Assembly (NCBI RefSeq): GCF_030348505.1
Contig: NZ_JAUCFJ010000002.1
Coordinates: forward strand, 3,662,001 to 3,726,000
Direction: 5' to 3'
Source of the DNA: Lysinibacillus sp. G4S2
GTDB lineage: Bacteria; Bacillota; Bacilli; Bacillales_A; Planococcaceae
Length of the DNA: 64,000 nucleotides
Part shown: positions 11,014-21,150 of the stretch, one piece after another
Layout: every line of letters begins with the position of its first letter
Numbering within the stretch: the stretch's first letter is position 1
Program-made: the position numbers and the translations under genes
The notes under the pieces: model-generated
Seen by the model: the letters and a program-made list of their open reading frames with translations, nothing else
What the model was told of the DNA's origin: nothing
Databases searched by the model: none

Positions 11014-12159
11014 TCAATCTTCTAGTAAAAATTGTTGAAATACTTCATTACCTACAAAACGACCTTTTCGGGTAAGACGAATTCCATTAGTATCATATTC
11101 CAAAAGATCTTCTGAAACTAGTTTTTCGATGACATGTCGGTAACGTACATGTATCGATTCTTTAAATTTCTCTTCATATATAGTGTGTGTAATTCCTTCT
11201 GTTTTACGCAGACCTAAAAACATTTGCTCTTCTCGTTTTTCATTCTCTGTTACAACATGTTCATATACAATTGGTAGTACCCCTGCATTCACGGTATCCA
11301 TATACTTTTTCAACGGTCCGTGATTTGAATAACGCACACCTGCTAGATATCCATGAGCCCCGGCACCAAAGCCTGCGTATTCATCGTTTTCCCAGTATAT
11401 TTTATTATGTTTAGAACTGAAACCAGATTGTGCAAAGTTGCTAATTTCGTATTGTTGAAGTCCATGTGCCTCCATCTGGTCCATCAGCACATCATACATA
11501 TCTGCTTCAAGATCTTCAGTTGGTAAATGTAGCTTACCTTTTGTGTATTGATTATAAAAAATAGTTTTTGGCTCCACGATTAGTGAATACGCTGAAAAAT
11601 GTGGTAAATCAAGCGCAAACGCTTTTTCTAAGGAGTCCTTCCATTGTGCCATCGTCTGCCCCGGTAAACCATACATTAAATCTAGACTTATATTTCTGAA
11701 ACCTACCTTTTTCGCCATAGAAATTGTTTCATAAACGTGATCGTTACTATGTGTACGACCAATTTTCTTTAACAACTCTTGATTAAAGGATTGCACACCC
11801 ATACTTAAGCGATTTACACCACCATCAAACAATGCCCGCATTTTCGCTTCTGACAGCTCGTCTGGATTAGCCTCTGATGTAAATTCTGTCACACTGCTCA
11901 TCGGAATATACGTACGAATAAGCTCAAGAAGCTTCTCTAATTGTTGAGGTGATAAAGCTGTTGGTGTACCACCGCCAAGAAATATCGTTTCAATTTGTTT
12001 AAAACTCTCGGGATATTTTTTTGTAGCAAGCTCCATCTCCTTGCCAAGCACTTCTATATATTCATCAACTGGTTGATTTTTGAAATAAAATTTATTGAAG
12101 TCGCAATAGTTGCAAATTTGATGACAAAAAGGAATATGAATGTAAACACCTCGTGCCAT
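11014..12159 (-). CDS. hemW: heme chaperone / coproporphyrinogen-oxidase-like radical SAM protein HemW
   Basis: HemW is a radical SAM protein of the HemN family; current work treats it as a heme chaperone rather than a true oxidase. The 381-residue product has the CxxxCxxC cluster motif (CHQICNYCDF, ~12-21), the FLGGGTPTAL glycine motif, and the HemW-type C-terminal domain. I start at ATG giving MARGVYIHIPFC because AGAAGGGAT precedes it; a longer frame upstream lacks a ribosome binding site. It lies just before hrcA. Its usual upstream neighbour, lepA, is here 51 kb away. Confidence 0.93.
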   Translation of the reverse strand: MARGVYIHIPFCHQICNYCDFNKFYFKNQPVDEYIEVLGKEMELATKKYPESFKQIETIFLGGGTPTALSPQQLEKLLELIRTYIPMSSVTEFTSEANPDELSEAKMRALFDGGVNRLSMGVQSFNQELLKKIGRTHSNDHVYETISMAKKVGFRNISLDLMYGLPGQTMAQWKDSLEKAFALDLPHFSAYSLIVEPKTIFYNQYTKGKLHLPTEDLEADMYDVLMDQMEAHGLQQYEISNFAQSGFSSKHNKIYWENDEYAGFGAGAHGYLAGVRYSNHGPLKKYMDTVNAGVLPIVYEHVVTENEKREEQMFLGLRKTEGITHTIYEEKFKESIHVRYRHVIEKLVSEDLLEYDTNGIRLTRKGRFVGNEVFQQFLLED

Positions 12160-12261
12160 AGCTATCCCTTCTTTCTCATTAGTCTTTTTCCATTTCCTCA
12201 TTATAAACAATCGAGGCAGGGAACGCCATGAATCCAACTAGTAAAAATAACTACCAGGTGT

Positions 12262-12400
12262 GTTACTTAGCCATTTTTATCCACATCAATTAATTAGAAG
12301 GCTCTGATTTCCGCTACAGTCTACTCACTTTGTCGCTGACGCTTCGCTGTCGCGCAGAGCAAGGCTTCCTGCAGGAGAGCGTCGAGCCACTTGCTGCGCG
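12262..12400. repeat. dispersed mosaic repeat, copy near hemW
   Basis: GCCATTTTTATCCACATCAA, TTAATTAGAAGGCTCTGATT and GCTGACGCTTCGCTGTCGC also occur, with changes, near 21.03, 34.28 and (inverted) 36.6-36.85 kb. It marks the left edge of the extra DNA between hemW and lepA. Confidence 0.6.
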
Positions 12401-12572
12401 ACATCTACAAGAATGTCTTTTACTGCAAAGCGAAGAGGATGATTATGATCTACAACAGTTTATTCAAAAAGGGTCATTTCTGCTAGCTGAACGTAAATTT
12501 CCTGAGTTGATGAAATCTCTTAAACTTTCTAAGGAACGGTTATTAGCACTAATTAATCAGCTTCAGCACTAA
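12393..12572 (+). pseudogene. 3' remnant of an unrecognised gene
   Basis: About 55 codons with the composition of a real helical protein (QSEEDDYDLQQFIQKGSF; KFPELMKSLKLSKERLLAL) end in a normal stop. The 5' side runs straight into repeat DNA, so no authentic start exists. Probably a gene truncated by the repeat or by recombination; I cannot name the family. Confidence 0.3.
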
Positions 12573-12784
12573 CACTACTGCCTTGCACTTTGAACTCGGT
12601 AGATGACATCGAAAATGTTACACCAGATATTGTCGTTGTTATCAAAGATGGCGCATTACAGCATTGTAGCTGAAATATTTCAGCCGCTGATTAACAATTC
12701 ATTATTTCTCGTCAAACTCTGCAATATCATATGAAGAAACTAGCCATTCGAAAAGAAGAGTTTATATAATTCAATTCATTTCAC

Positions 12785-12828
12785 ACAAAAAAATCAAAAC
12801 CACAATACGCGGTTTTGATTTTTTTGTG
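12785..12828. terminator. bidirectional terminator downstream of chrA
   Basis: AAAAAATCAAAACC pairs with GGTTTTGATTTTTT; T-runs on both sides. It lies just past the chrA stop. Confidence 0.85.
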
Positions 12829-12831
12829 TAC

Positions 12832-14001
12832 TTAATAACATACAATTCCTATACAAACACCAACTAACACAAGCACATAAGGTTGAATTTTCCAACGTAT
12901 CAAGCACCATAAAAAAACAACCGCAATCACTATGTCTAGTCCATTTTGAATTGTCTGCGTAACAATAGGATGGATAAAAGCAGCAGCTAAAATCCCAACT
13001 ACCGCAGCATTTGCTCCAGCCACCACTCCTCTTAATCCTGCGATACGGTTAAGAGCAATCCAAAAAGGCATCGCCCCAACTATCAGTAAAAAGGCCGGTA
13101 AAAAAATGGCTACAGTAGCTATGATGGCTCCTGGTACTCCGGCAATAACCAGACCTATATAGGAGGCAAACGTAAATAATGGACCAGGGACCGCCTGTGT
13201 CATTCCGTAGCCTGCTAAAAAATCTGAAGAACTCATTAATCCACTTTGGACAAACTGTGCCTCAAGTAAAGGCAACACCACATGACCTCCACCAAAGACT
13301 AATGCACCTGATAGATAAAACTTTTCAATTATCGTAAACCATTCATTTTGAATAAATGGGCTTGCGACTGGTAAACCAATAAGTAATAGAACAAACAGCA
13401 CTAAAAAACATACACCGGTCATTTTTGAAATCGGCACAATCGTTTCTTTTAAGTCCTCTCTTTCATCGGTCTTCTTAAAAAATTGATAACCTATGACCGA
13501 AGCAACGATAATAGCAGTTACCTGTGCAAGTGGATGAATCCATAGAAGCACTACTACAAGTGCTAATAAAGCAATTATAAAATGGCGAATACTAGGGATT
13601 AATTTTTTTGACATATCAAAAATAGCTTGTGCAACAATCGCAACCGCCACTAATTTTAAGCCATGAACCCAGCCCATCTCCATCTCAGTTTGTGTAGAAA
13701 AATAGGCAAATGCCATAAGCAGCAAAACTGATGGTAATGTAAAACCAAGAAATGACACAATACTTCCAAACAATCCGCCTCTTAATAAGCCAATACCCAT
13801 CCCTACCTGGCTCGATGCTGGTCCCGGCAAAAATTGACTGAGTGCTACAAGCTGACTGTAGTCATTGTCAGATAACCATTTACGCTTTTGAACATATTCA
13901 TTTTGAAAATACCCTAAATGTGCAGTGGGACCCCCAAAGGAAGTACAACCTAATTTAAGCGAAACTAAAAAAATTTCCCATAACCTTCGCAATATCTTCA
14001 A
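12832..14001 (-). CDS. chrA: chromate transporter ChrA (CHR family, long form)
   Basis: A 389-residue membrane protein with two homologous CHR halves. The first half has GGPTAHLGYFQNEYV and LSQFLPGPASSQVGMGIG (~23-70); the second repeats the pattern with FGGGHVVLPLLEAQFV and YGMTQAVPGPLFTFASY (~230-280). About ten to twelve membrane segments are visible. The family exports chromate, though many Bacillales members are known only by similarity. TTG start with a weak ribosome binding site, so the exact N-terminus is uncertain. Monocistronic, with its own terminator. Confidence 0.9.
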   Translation of the reverse strand: MKILRRLWEIFLVSLKLGCTSFGGPTAHLGYFQNEYVQKRKWLSDNDYSQLVALSQFLPGPASSQVGMGIGLLRGGLFGSIVSFLGFTLPSVLLLMAFAYFSTQTEMEMGWVHGLKLVAVAIVAQAIFDMSKKLIPSIRHFIIALLALVVVLLWIHPLAQVTAIIVASVIGYQFFKKTDEREDLKETIVPISKMTGVCFLVLFVLLLIGLPVASPFIQNEWFTIIEKFYLSGALVFGGGHVVLPLLEAQFVQSGLMSSSDFLAGYGMTQAVPGPLFTFASYIGLVIAGVPGAIIATVAIFLPAFLLIVGAMPFWIALNRIAGLRGVVAGANAAVVGILAAAFIHPIVTQTIQNGLDIVIAVVFLWCLIRWKIQPYVLVLVGVCIGIVCY

Positions 14002-14094
14002 CCACTTTCCATATCATTTATATTCATATTACGTGGGCTAACCATCCTTTGGGATTAAGATATTGTAAAGTTTTTTAATTAATTTCGCATTGGC

Positions 14095-14170
14095 GTAATT
14101 GTAGCTGACGCTTCACTTTCGCTACAGAAAACATTTGTTGCTGTCGCTTCGCTTTCGCTACAACAAACAA
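14095..14170. repeat. dispersed TGTCGCTTCGCTTTCGC repeat, short copy
   Basis: Two partial units, GCTGACGCTTCACTTTCGC and TTGCTGTCGCTTCGCTTTCGC, in the opposite orientation to the array at 3.1-3.5 kb. The flanking 14.17-14.32 kb holds no supported gene. Confidence 0.65.
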
Positions 14171-14321
14171 TGCGTCTGGATTTTGAATTGTACGAGCTCT
14201 ACTCCAAATCCATTCGCCTCCCTCTAAAAAGGAACCACACCTACATTCATTTCATCACCTTAAGAAATGGGAATCTTCTATCGCTGACGCTGAATGTAGT
14301 TAAAATCACGGTAAAATATAG

Positions 14322-15164
14322 TTATTTTTCTTCAATTTCAACTGCTGAACCAAGCTCACTTCCATCTGCAGCAAGAGAAATTAGCCTATAGTACTCCTCC
14401 GTTAAATATACTGTATCGAGGCGAACACCCCACTTCGTATAATCTACATTTAAAGGATAAGCAGAATTAAAGTGCCAAGATTCCCCTGATGCTGATTGGA
14501 TTTTTAAATGTATCGCTTCATTTAAAAGGCTATTCTCGGATTGAAAGTAAATCGTTGTTGAAATTGGTGTAGAAACAACCTTTTCTATCGTTATCTCCTG
14601 ACCATCTAACAGCTTTACTTTTTTCTCAACAGAGAAGACCTTTCTATCTTCTTGTAATTGCTTTTGTGAAGCTTCCACTTGAAATTCCCACGGCTCGTCA
14701 ATCTTTTTTTCTCCGTTCCAGTCGTTATAGCGAATATCTAAATTTAATATTTTATCCTTTGGTAATTCGCTTAATTTCACACTACTATAGATTGTAAAAG
14801 TTTTATCGGATTGCGCGATGGACTGTCCTCCATTTCTAACTGTTAATTCTTGACCATTCACAAAAACCTGTGGAACGAAAAAAAGTTGATCATCGAAATT
14901 TAAGTCCTTTACTGGTTTATAGGTAGCATTCAATAGTATCTGATTATCGTCAATTATTATTTCATTTAACGTTAAACGTCCGAGGCTATTTTCAGTAGTT
15001 TTACCAACAACTGTTTTGTAGGCTTCAAAATTCAAATCCTTATTAAACAAAAAATAAAAAACAAGCATACAAGTAGCTACCAATAAAAGCAATACTACAA
15101 TAAACCATGCTTTGCGTCCTCGATTTACCTTAGGCTGAACCTCGACTATCAAATCATTGGACAT
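14322..15164 (-). CDS. membrane-anchored DUF4179/DUF5643-like protein
   Basis: The 280-residue product has one N-terminal membrane segment (AWFIVVLLLLVATCMLVFYF, ~20-39) and a long extracytoplasmic part rich in beta strands. The region with ENSLGRLTLNEIIIDDNQIL resembles the DUF4179/DUF5643 proteins that often accompany ECF sigma factors; no sigma factor gene is adjacent. I chose the second of two adjacent ATGs because GAGGTG lies six bases before it. Function unknown; possibly an envelope sensor or anti-sigma-like protein. The family call is tentative. Confidence 0.6.
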   Translation of the reverse strand: MSNDLIVEVQPKVNRGRKAWFIVVLLLLVATCMLVFYFLFNKDLNFEAYKTVVGKTTENSLGRLTLNEIIIDDNQILLNATYKPVKDLNFDDQLFFVPQVFVNGQELTVRNGGQSIAQSDKTFTIYSSVKLSELPKDKILNLDIRYNDWNGEKKIDEPWEFQVEASQKQLQEDRKVFSVEKKVKLLDGQEITIEKVVSTPISTTIYFQSENSLLNEAIHLKIQSASGESWHFNSAYPLNVDYTKWGVRLDTVYLTEEYYRLISLAADGSELGSAVEIEEK

Positions 15165-15286
15165 CATGTACACCTCATTTAAGAAAGAATGTCTACACAA
15201 ATGCTTTTTATCTATTGTAGTTTTTAGATGAACATTATATAACCTCTAACGAAACAAGGAGTGACTGATTTCACTATGTATCTAAT

Positions 15287-15414
15287 AGGCTGGGACATAA
15301 CTGATCAAAACCTAAAAAAGCATGAGAAATCAATTTTAGAAACGTTGATTTCTCGCGCTTTTCTGAGGTAAATTTTTTTAATTTTACTTTAAAAATATAC
15401 TTATGTCCCAGCCT
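15287..15414. repeat. long imperfect inverted repeat with GGCTGGGACATAA ends
   Basis: The ends AGGCTGGGACATAA and TTATGTCCCAGCCT are perfect inverted copies. An inner hairpin, GAGAAATCAA...TTGATTTCTC, sits between them. This has the layout of a small non-coding palindromic element like those reported in several Gram-positive genomes. An open frame on the minus strand across it is not credible as a gene. Confidence 0.7.
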
Positions 15415-15529
15415 CTTCATGTTGTTGAAAAACTTGAAGAAAAAAAGGTCAAGGAAATCTTTGTGATAGTTGCAGCACTTTAAATGAGTGTGATTCTGTT
15501 TCATGCCTCGCGTTCGTGTGAGCAAGCGT

Positions 15530-15830
15530 CAAACCGCTTTCTTCGCTTACATTGTTGCTGTCGCTACGCTAGCACTACGCTTTCGCACAGTCAAAACCAT
15601 TTGTTGCTGTCGCTACGTTAACACTACGCTTTCGCTCAGTCAAAACCATTTGTTGCTGTCGCTACGTTAACACTACGCTTTCGCTCAGTCAAAACCATTT
15701 GTTGCTGTCGCTACGTTAACACTACGCTTTCGCTCAGTCAAAACCATTTGTTGCTGTCGCTACGTTAGCACTACGCTTTCGCTCAGTCAAAACCGCCCAG
15801 CCGGAACGGAAATCAACCAGTCGTTTTGCC
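15530..15830. repeat. 49-bp tandem repeat, five units, in a mosaic repeat
   Basis: Units start at 15552, 15601, 15650, 15699 and 15748, exactly 49 bases apart, each beginning TTGTTGCTGTCGCTACG. They use the same core as the 3.1-kb array (reverse-complemented) but with an added TTAACACTACG block. The end (CGCCCAGCCGGAACGGAAAT) joins the standard mosaic-repeat flank. Confidence 0.9.
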
Positions 15831-15904
15831 AAAGAGCCACGCTTTGTATGACACCTTAATAATTCCCTTCACAAAATAACACTATGAAAGGAATAATATA
15901 TCCC

Positions 15905-17095
15905 TTACTCTTGATGACGAATCTTTTTGGCCTCTTTCATTAAATAATCTACAAATAACTCATCTTTAACTAACCATGCTTGATAATTTCTTTTTAAAAA
16001 CCATTCCGCTTCATAAAAGCTTGTGAAGATTTGATCTAATGGAAGTTTGTTTTTTTCAATTACCCAATCAAAATCACTTATTGAATATAGGAGGAAAACT
16101 TCTTCCTTAAGGTTTTTATACAATGTCCCAAAAGAAGAAAACCTTAAATTATAGCGATTTCGCTTCGCATCCTCTGGGATTGGTTCTATATGAAATGTTT
16201 GTGCCACATACTGCTCATAAGCTTCATCTGTTAAAGAGCAACCAGCCGCTTTTTGATGACCGCCCCCTCCAAATTCTCCTGCAATTGCCGAAACATCTAT
16301 GTGATCATGAATCGTACGAAAGGAAATTTTTTTGCCCCCCATATTTAATATAGCTATATAATCAAGGTGTACATTTTCTTTTCCTAATTCATTACCAAGC
16401 TCTGAATGATAAGATTCTGCATAAACCACACCTGTAAAATAATCTCCAATTGCTGTTTGCACTAGCTCCCTTTTTTTCCGTCGGATATAACGTTCTATTT
16501 TCTCTTCTTCCATGTTTAAAATTTTCTTTTCAAATTCATCAAAATCAAAATGCCCGCTTGTTTTTAAACGTTCAAGCATCTTTTCTTCAAATTCCTCGAT
16601 CGACACCAAAAAAAAGAGAGTATTTAGACGATGGGCTTGGTGATTTTCATTCTTTTCCCATTCCCATGTATCGTATTGTCTAACTAACTCTACAAATTCT
16701 GTGATGGAATTCGTTTTCTCTAATAATCCATGTGTAACTAGATACTGATAAAATAAGGATGTTGCCGATGTTAAATATCCATTTTCATCCTCTACCAACA
16801 CTTTACCCCATTCATATTCGTTCAAATGATGAGCTGTTTTATGGTGATCAAGCAGTTGAACTTTGCTAGTAGCGATATAATACTCATTCAATCTCTTTTC
16901 ATTTTTCTCGTTTGGAGATAAATCGGTAATAAATAAAAAAGTATCTTGCTTGGTATTGTCTAAAAAATACTCAATCTCATGGTCAAGCGACGCAATCGAA
17001 TTGTATCTTACTTTTACTTGGTCATGAAAGGCAAGCTTGGCTAAAATTCCGCAACCTACTCCATCTAAATCATTATGTGATAGCAATTTATACAT
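15905..17095 (-). CDS. nrnB: DHH-family phosphoesterase / oligoribonuclease NrnB
   Basis: DHH/DHHA1 phosphoesterase of 396 residues that resembles B. subtilis NrnB (YngD), which degrades nano-RNAs and can cleave cyclic nucleotides. Metal-binding motifs: HNDLDGVG (~7-14), ITDLSPNE (~56-63), QLLDHHKT (DHH motif, ~80-87), and the DHHA1 glycine motif GEFGGGGHQKAAGCS (~279-293) that binds substrate. ATG preceded by GAGGTG. Stands alone between repeat DNA and an AT-rich gap. The enzyme class is certain; the exact in vivo substrate is inferred. Confidence 0.85.
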   Translation of the reverse strand: MYKLLSHNDLDGVGCGILAKLAFHDQVKVRYNSIASLDHEIEYFLDNTKQDTFLFITDLSPNEKNEKRLNEYYIATSKVQLLDHHKTAHHLNEYEWGKVLVEDENGYLTSATSLFYQYLVTHGLLEKTNSITEFVELVRQYDTWEWEKNENHQAHRLNTLFFLVSIEEFEEKMLERLKTSGHFDFDEFEKKILNMEEEKIERYIRRKKRELVQTAIGDYFTGVVYAESYHSELGNELGKENVHLDYIAILNMGGKKISFRTIHDHIDVSAIAGEFGGGGHQKAAGCSLTDEAYEQYVAQTFHIEPIPEDAKRNRYNLRFSSFGTLYKNLKEEVFLLYSISDFDWVIEKNKLPLDQIFTSFYEAEWFLKRNYQAWLVKDELFVDYLMKEAKKIRHQE

Positions 17096-17580
17096 TTTTT
17101 CACCTCAAAATTAGTATGGTTTATCATTGAAAAAATTATTGGTATGCGGAACAAGAAAAATCAAGTGAGTTCGGAGAATGCTACCACAATATTTCGAATA
17201 AAGCGAACAAAGAAATTAACAAAAGTAATTCTCCCTCAAATAGTCATAAAGTATTATAACATTCACTTTTTCAAAAACTAAAAGTTATTCTTTGAATAGT
17301 ATTTACTATTAAGCAATCTATTTCTTCACACTATTTAGCAAGCACTAATTTCTGCAATGATTTTCTCGAAAACATCATAAAAACCCTCTACAATACAGCC
17401 TTTCCAAAAACACCCTATTGCCAAACCACCCTCACAAAAAGTAATTAGATTATTTTAAAATGTCAAAAAAGAAAATATAAATTCATTTTCTGTTATAATA
17501 TGTTATTATAATTTTAGTAAAACGACCTATTTTTTTGAAATAAAAAATAGAGGAAATATGAACTATAAAGGATGATAAAC
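17096..17580. other. AT-rich intergenic region, no gene seen
   Basis: It separates the divergent nrnB and decarboxylase genes and must hold both promoters, but no strong -35/-10 pair stands out. Reverse frames near its right end are shadows of the decarboxylase gene. Confidence 0.4.
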
Positions 17581-19224
17581 ATGAAAAAAATCCAACAATT
17601 ATTCCAAAGTGAAGACGGAAATATCGAACAAAGAGAGAATTTATTATCTCTATTAGAGAAAATTGTTTCCTCTTTAGATGAGTTAAAGGACCCAAAATCA
17701 ACAACTCTTGGACCGATGAAAGAGCGTTCTGACAATTTTTACAAAGAGCTAATGCAAGATAATCAAGTACCAACTTCAGGTGTAGGACTTGATCAGGTTG
17801 TGGATGGATTAACACAATTGATGCAAGGACATCCTTACCATACACGCAACTTTGTAACAAATGTTTTACCAATGGCCAGCATTCCTGGCATATTAGGTCA
17901 ATTTACAAGTGCCTTACTTAATGGTAACAATCTATGGGATGTATACGGACCAGCTGCCGCAGAATGTGAGGTAAAGGTGGTCGCAATGATGTCGAAGTTA
18001 GTTGGCTACGACTATACACAAAGCTTCGGTTACACAACTTGGGGTGGACAAGGGGCTGTTTTCAGTGGGCTACGTCTTGCAATCGCTAAACAATTCCCTA
18101 ACGCAAAGGAAGATGGCGTACCAAATAATTTATATTGCTTCGCTTCAGAAAATGCGCATTACAGCTTATTAAAATCAATTGAAGCAGTCGGCATCGGTAG
18201 CAAGCATTTAATTCGTGTAAAAGCTGGACAAGATCATTCAATGGATATCGAAGACTTACGTTTGCGTATGACTGAGGTTATCGAAAACGGTGGCATTCCA
18301 GTGTATGTAGTTGCTACAACAGGCGCTACAGATCAATTTGCTATTGATGATGTACAAGCAATCAAAAATGTTACAACTGAGCTAGAACAAAAACATTCCT
18401 TAAAACCTATACATATTCACGCTGATTCAGCTTTAGGTGGTTTTTACGCATTCTTCAACGATTATGACTTTAAGGCAAATCCACTTCAGTTTGAGGCTGA
18501 TGTTTTACAAGGTTTAGAACAAATTAAAGAACGTATGCAATATTTACCTATTGCAGATAGCCTTTGCTTCGACTTCCAAAAGCTTGGTCAAACACCGTAT
18601 TTAACAAGCTTATTCTTAATAAAAGAAGGAAAACATTTGCAGCTATTAGATATTGAGGACTTCGACACACCTTATGTAGGAAATCGAGGCTATGGTTCTT
18701 ACCATACAGGCTATACATTAGAGTGCTCTCGTATGGGTAGTTCAATTGCTATTTATGCTGCATTACAGGCGTTTGGTAAAGAAGGCTACCAACAAATATT
18801 AGCGAATTATGTGCGTGTAAATTTAGCGTTCCGTGCGCAGTTAGCTGAGAAAACGCCTATGTTACAACTAGTAAATGAGTCTAATATTGGACCAGTCACA
18901 GCCTTCCGTTTATATCCAGAAGGTTTGAATTGGAAATCTGAACAGTCAGGTAGCTATACACAAGATCAGATTGAATATATTAATGGCCTAAATGCTTCTT
19001 TATTTGAAATTATAGGTGAAGGTCGTGACGAAGTATTTTTCGGCGATACAACACGGGTTTGCACTGTCATCACTAGTGATACAAAACAACAAATGCCAGT
19101 CGCTGCTGCAAAATTCTTTTCTATTTCTCCTTATACTGAGACGGAGCATATTGGTGACATGATTCATTTCTTACAACAAAAGTTGAAAGTTTTGGAGGAT
19201 GCTAAAGTTGAATATAGTCTCTAA
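17581..19224 (+). CDS. PLP-dependent group II decarboxylase family protein
   Basis: The 547-residue product resembles the glutamate/tyrosine/aromatic-amino-acid decarboxylase superfamily (fold type I). Visible landmarks are [19 protein letters not shown] (~158-176), [15 protein letters not shown] (His and Asp contacting the cofactor, ~280-294), and [14 protein letters not shown], where Lys is the likely Schiff-base residue (~327-340). I start at the ATG giving MKKIQQLF, with AAAGGATG before it. The 3' end overlaps the chemoreceptor gene by 17 bases. The substrate cannot be read from sequence; long-form members of this group often act on amino acids or are non-enzymatic. Confidence 0.75.
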   Translation: MKKIQQLFQSEDGNIEQRENLLSLLEKIVSSLDELKDPKSTTLGPMKERSDNFYKELMQDNQVPTSGVGLDQVVDGLTQLMQGHPYHTRNFVTNVLPMASIPGILGQFTSALLNGNNLWDVYGPAAAECEVKVVAMMSKLVGYDYTQSFGYTTWGGQGAVFSGLRLAIAKQFPNAKEDGVPNNLYCFASENAHYSLLKSIEAVGIGSKHLIRVKAGQDHSMDIEDLRLRMTEVIENGGIPVYVVATTGATDQFAIDDVQAIKNVTTELEQKHSLKPIHIHADSALGGFYAFFNDYDFKANPLQFEADVLQGLEQIKERMQYLPIADSLCFDFQKLGQTPYLTSLFLIKEGKHLQLLDIEDFDTPYVGNRGYGSYHTGYTLECSRMGSSIAIYAALQAFGKEGYQQILANYVRVNLAFRAQLAEKTPMLQLVNESNIGPVTAFRLYPEGLNWKSEQSGSYTQDQIEYINGLNASLFEIIGEGRDEVFFGDTTRVCTVITSDTKQQMPVAAAKFFSISPYTETEHIGDMIHFLQQKLKVLEDAKVEYSL

Positions 19225-20905
19225 GCTAAAGAGTTCTTTACTCTATAAATATATTGCCAGCTTTACTATTCCAATTACGATTATTTCATTATTATTTAGC
19301 GTCGTATTATTTATTGTGTGTAATCAAATTATCAATAATTATGTTATTAAACAATTTGAGTCGTCTTTAAATGTTGTATCTAAAACTATTTTTGAAGATA
19401 TCGACAAAAACGATGTCAAAGCTGCAGATAACGGCGATAAGGATAAATATGAAGAACTATTAAATCAATTAAATGAAACACTTAAAAATTTTGATATCGA
19501 AAACGCCTACGTCCTTTCACGTGCAAATGGCAAGGAACATATAGTTGCATTAAGCAATAAAAATAATCATCAAGAGGCCTATACTTTTAGTAAAGAAATG
19601 CGTGAAGCGTTAGATTCTGGAACTGTTAAATCTAGTGAGATTTATGAAGATGAATACGGAACCCATAAATCGATTTTTATACCATTTGAAGATACCGATA
19701 TTCTTTTTGGTTTAGATATGGACGCTTCTTTCATTTCTAAACTTGAAACAAATCTTATTTGGAACTGTATCATTATGACCGTGATTTTTGTGATATTTGG
19801 TATTATTGTGGCTTACTTCATTAGTAAAGGTATTATAAAACCAATTAAAAATATGACTGGTTATGTTGGTAAAGTAGCAAAAGGAGACTTAGCTGTTGAA
19901 CCACTTCATATAAAGGGTTCTCATGAAATTGCCCAGCTCTCTGAAGGCATTGAAAATATGACCGCAGACTTACGTTCGCTTATTCAGCAAATTGCTGAAA
20001 ATGCTGAGCAAGTAGCCGCTATGTCTGAAGAGTTAACGGCAAGCTCTGAGCAAACAAGTGCATCTATTCAACAAATTACCTCTTCTATGCAAGAAGTTGC
20101 TGCGGGATCAGAAAAACAAACTTCCTCTATTGAAGAAGTAGAAAATCATATTATAACAATCTCCACAAAGATGTCAGAAGTTGTATCGAGCGTTAATGAT
20201 GTCACTGCTAAAGCATTTAGTGCATCCTCTATTTCAGAAAAAGGCAATACAACGATTCAAAGTGCTACAGAAAAAATGACGGTCACATCTAATGCTATTC
20301 AAGAGTCTACAAAGGTTGTGGAACGTTTAAGCACATACTCAAATGAGATTGGAGACATTGTAACCTTAATTAATGAAATTACGGATCAAACAAATTTACT
20401 CGCTTTAAATGCATCTATTGAAGCAGCACGTGCTGGTGAGCATGGTAAAGGCTTCGCGGTTGTAGCTGAAGAAGTTCGTAAACTCGCAGACCAATCGTTA
20501 GCAGCGACAAATAGTATTCGAACACGTATTGAAACGATTAAGGAAGAGTCTGCCCAAGCTGTTAAATCCATGGCAATTAGTAGTAATAACCTTGCAGAAA
20601 GCTCTAACGCCTTTAATGCATCAGGTGAAGCCTTTGGAGAAATCTATTCGCATATTACTGCACTAACTCAAGAAATGGATCATGTTAATAATATCATTAC
20701 AAATATTAATGACGGGGTTAGCAGCATTGCAATTTCTGTAGAGGATGTAGGTGTAGTAGCCGTTCAAGCATCTGGAAACATTCAGAATGTAGCAGCTGCT
20801 TCTGAGGAACAATCTGCAAGTATTGAAGAGATTACTGCGTCTTCAAATAATTTAGCTGAGATGGCACAGCAACTTCGTAATATCACACAAAAATTTCAGT
20901 TATAA
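19208..20905 (+). CDS. methyl-accepting chemotaxis protein
   Basis: Chemoreceptor of about 565 residues: N-terminal membrane segment (~14-40), an extracellular ~140-residue sensor domain, a second membrane segment ([20 protein letters not shown]), a HAMP domain (~200-250), and a coiled-coil signalling domain with the conserved hairpin tip [20 protein letters not shown]. It passes ligand signals to CheA/CheW. The start is probably the TTG nine bases after GGAGG; an ATG overlapping that site is too close. Translational coupling to the decarboxylase suggests the receptor may sense that enzyme's substrate or product (inference). Confidence 0.93.
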   Translation: MNIVSKLKSSLLYKYIASFTIPITIISLLFSVVLFIVCNQIINNYVIKQFESSLNVVSKTIFEDIDKNDVKAADNGDKDKYEELLNQLNETLKNFDIENAYVLSRANGKEHIVALSNKNNHQEAYTFSKEMREALDSGTVKSSEIYEDEYGTHKSIFIPFEDTDILFGLDMDASFISKLETNLIWNCIIMTVIFVIFGIIVAYFISKGIIKPIKNMTGYVGKVAKGDLAVEPLHIKGSHEIAQLSEGIENMTADLRSLIQQIAENAEQVAAMSEELTASSEQTSASIQQITSSMQEVAAGSEKQTSSIEEVENHIITISTKMSEVVSSVNDVTAKAFSASSISEKGNTTIQSATEKMTVTSNAIQESTKVVERLSTYSNEIGDIVTLINEITDQTNLLALNASIEAARAGEHGKGFAVVAEEVRKLADQSLAATNSIRTRIETIKEESAQAVKSMAISSNNLAESSNAFNASGEAFGEIYSHITALTQEMDHVNNIITNINDGVSSIAISVEDVGVVAVQASGNIQNVAAASEEQSASIEEITASSNNLAEMAQQLRNITQKFQL

Positions 20906-20941
20906 GAAAAACTAAGCAATAGTATTCTTCTTTCTGATAAC

Positions 20942-21003
20942 AAAAATCCGCTATACTTTTTGTGGGTAAGTTTCTCCCAACAGAAGTCTATGCGGATTTT
21001 TGT
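20942..21003. terminator. terminator of the decarboxylase-chemoreceptor operon
   Basis: AAAAATCCGC pairs with GCGGATTTTT around a 40-base loop; T-run follows on the plus strand. Confidence 0.7.
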
Positions 21004-21021
21004 TATGATTTTTCATGCGTG

Positions 21022-21135
21022 TTGATTAACCATTTTTATCAACACTAATTAATTTGAAGTCTCTAATATACACTACTGGTGAGCGTCAAGTAGCCCCACG
21101 CTACAATCAGTTTAGCAACAAAAAAATCCTTTTAT
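21022..21135. repeat. degenerate copy of the dispersed repeat
   Basis: AACCATTTTTATCAACACTAATTAATTTGAAG matches, in parts of under 20 bases, the copies near 12.26 and 34.28 kb. GAGCGTCAAGTAGCC may be a further decayed block. It lies just past the stop of the SDR gene. Confidence 0.45.
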
Positions 21136-21150
21136 CGCTCAATAATAAAC

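Noticed and set aside
12195-12240. Possible fourth lepA-like att core near hemW (GAACGCCATGAATCC)
   Set aside because: Only about ten contiguous bases resemble GAACAGCCATGAAT of the core; no arm similarity. Too weak to call.
15274-15525. 83-residue minus-strand frame
   Set aside because: It crosses the palindromic element and has no protein-like features.
15552-15796. 49-bp repeats as a CRISPR array
   Set aside because: Contiguous tandem units without spacers.
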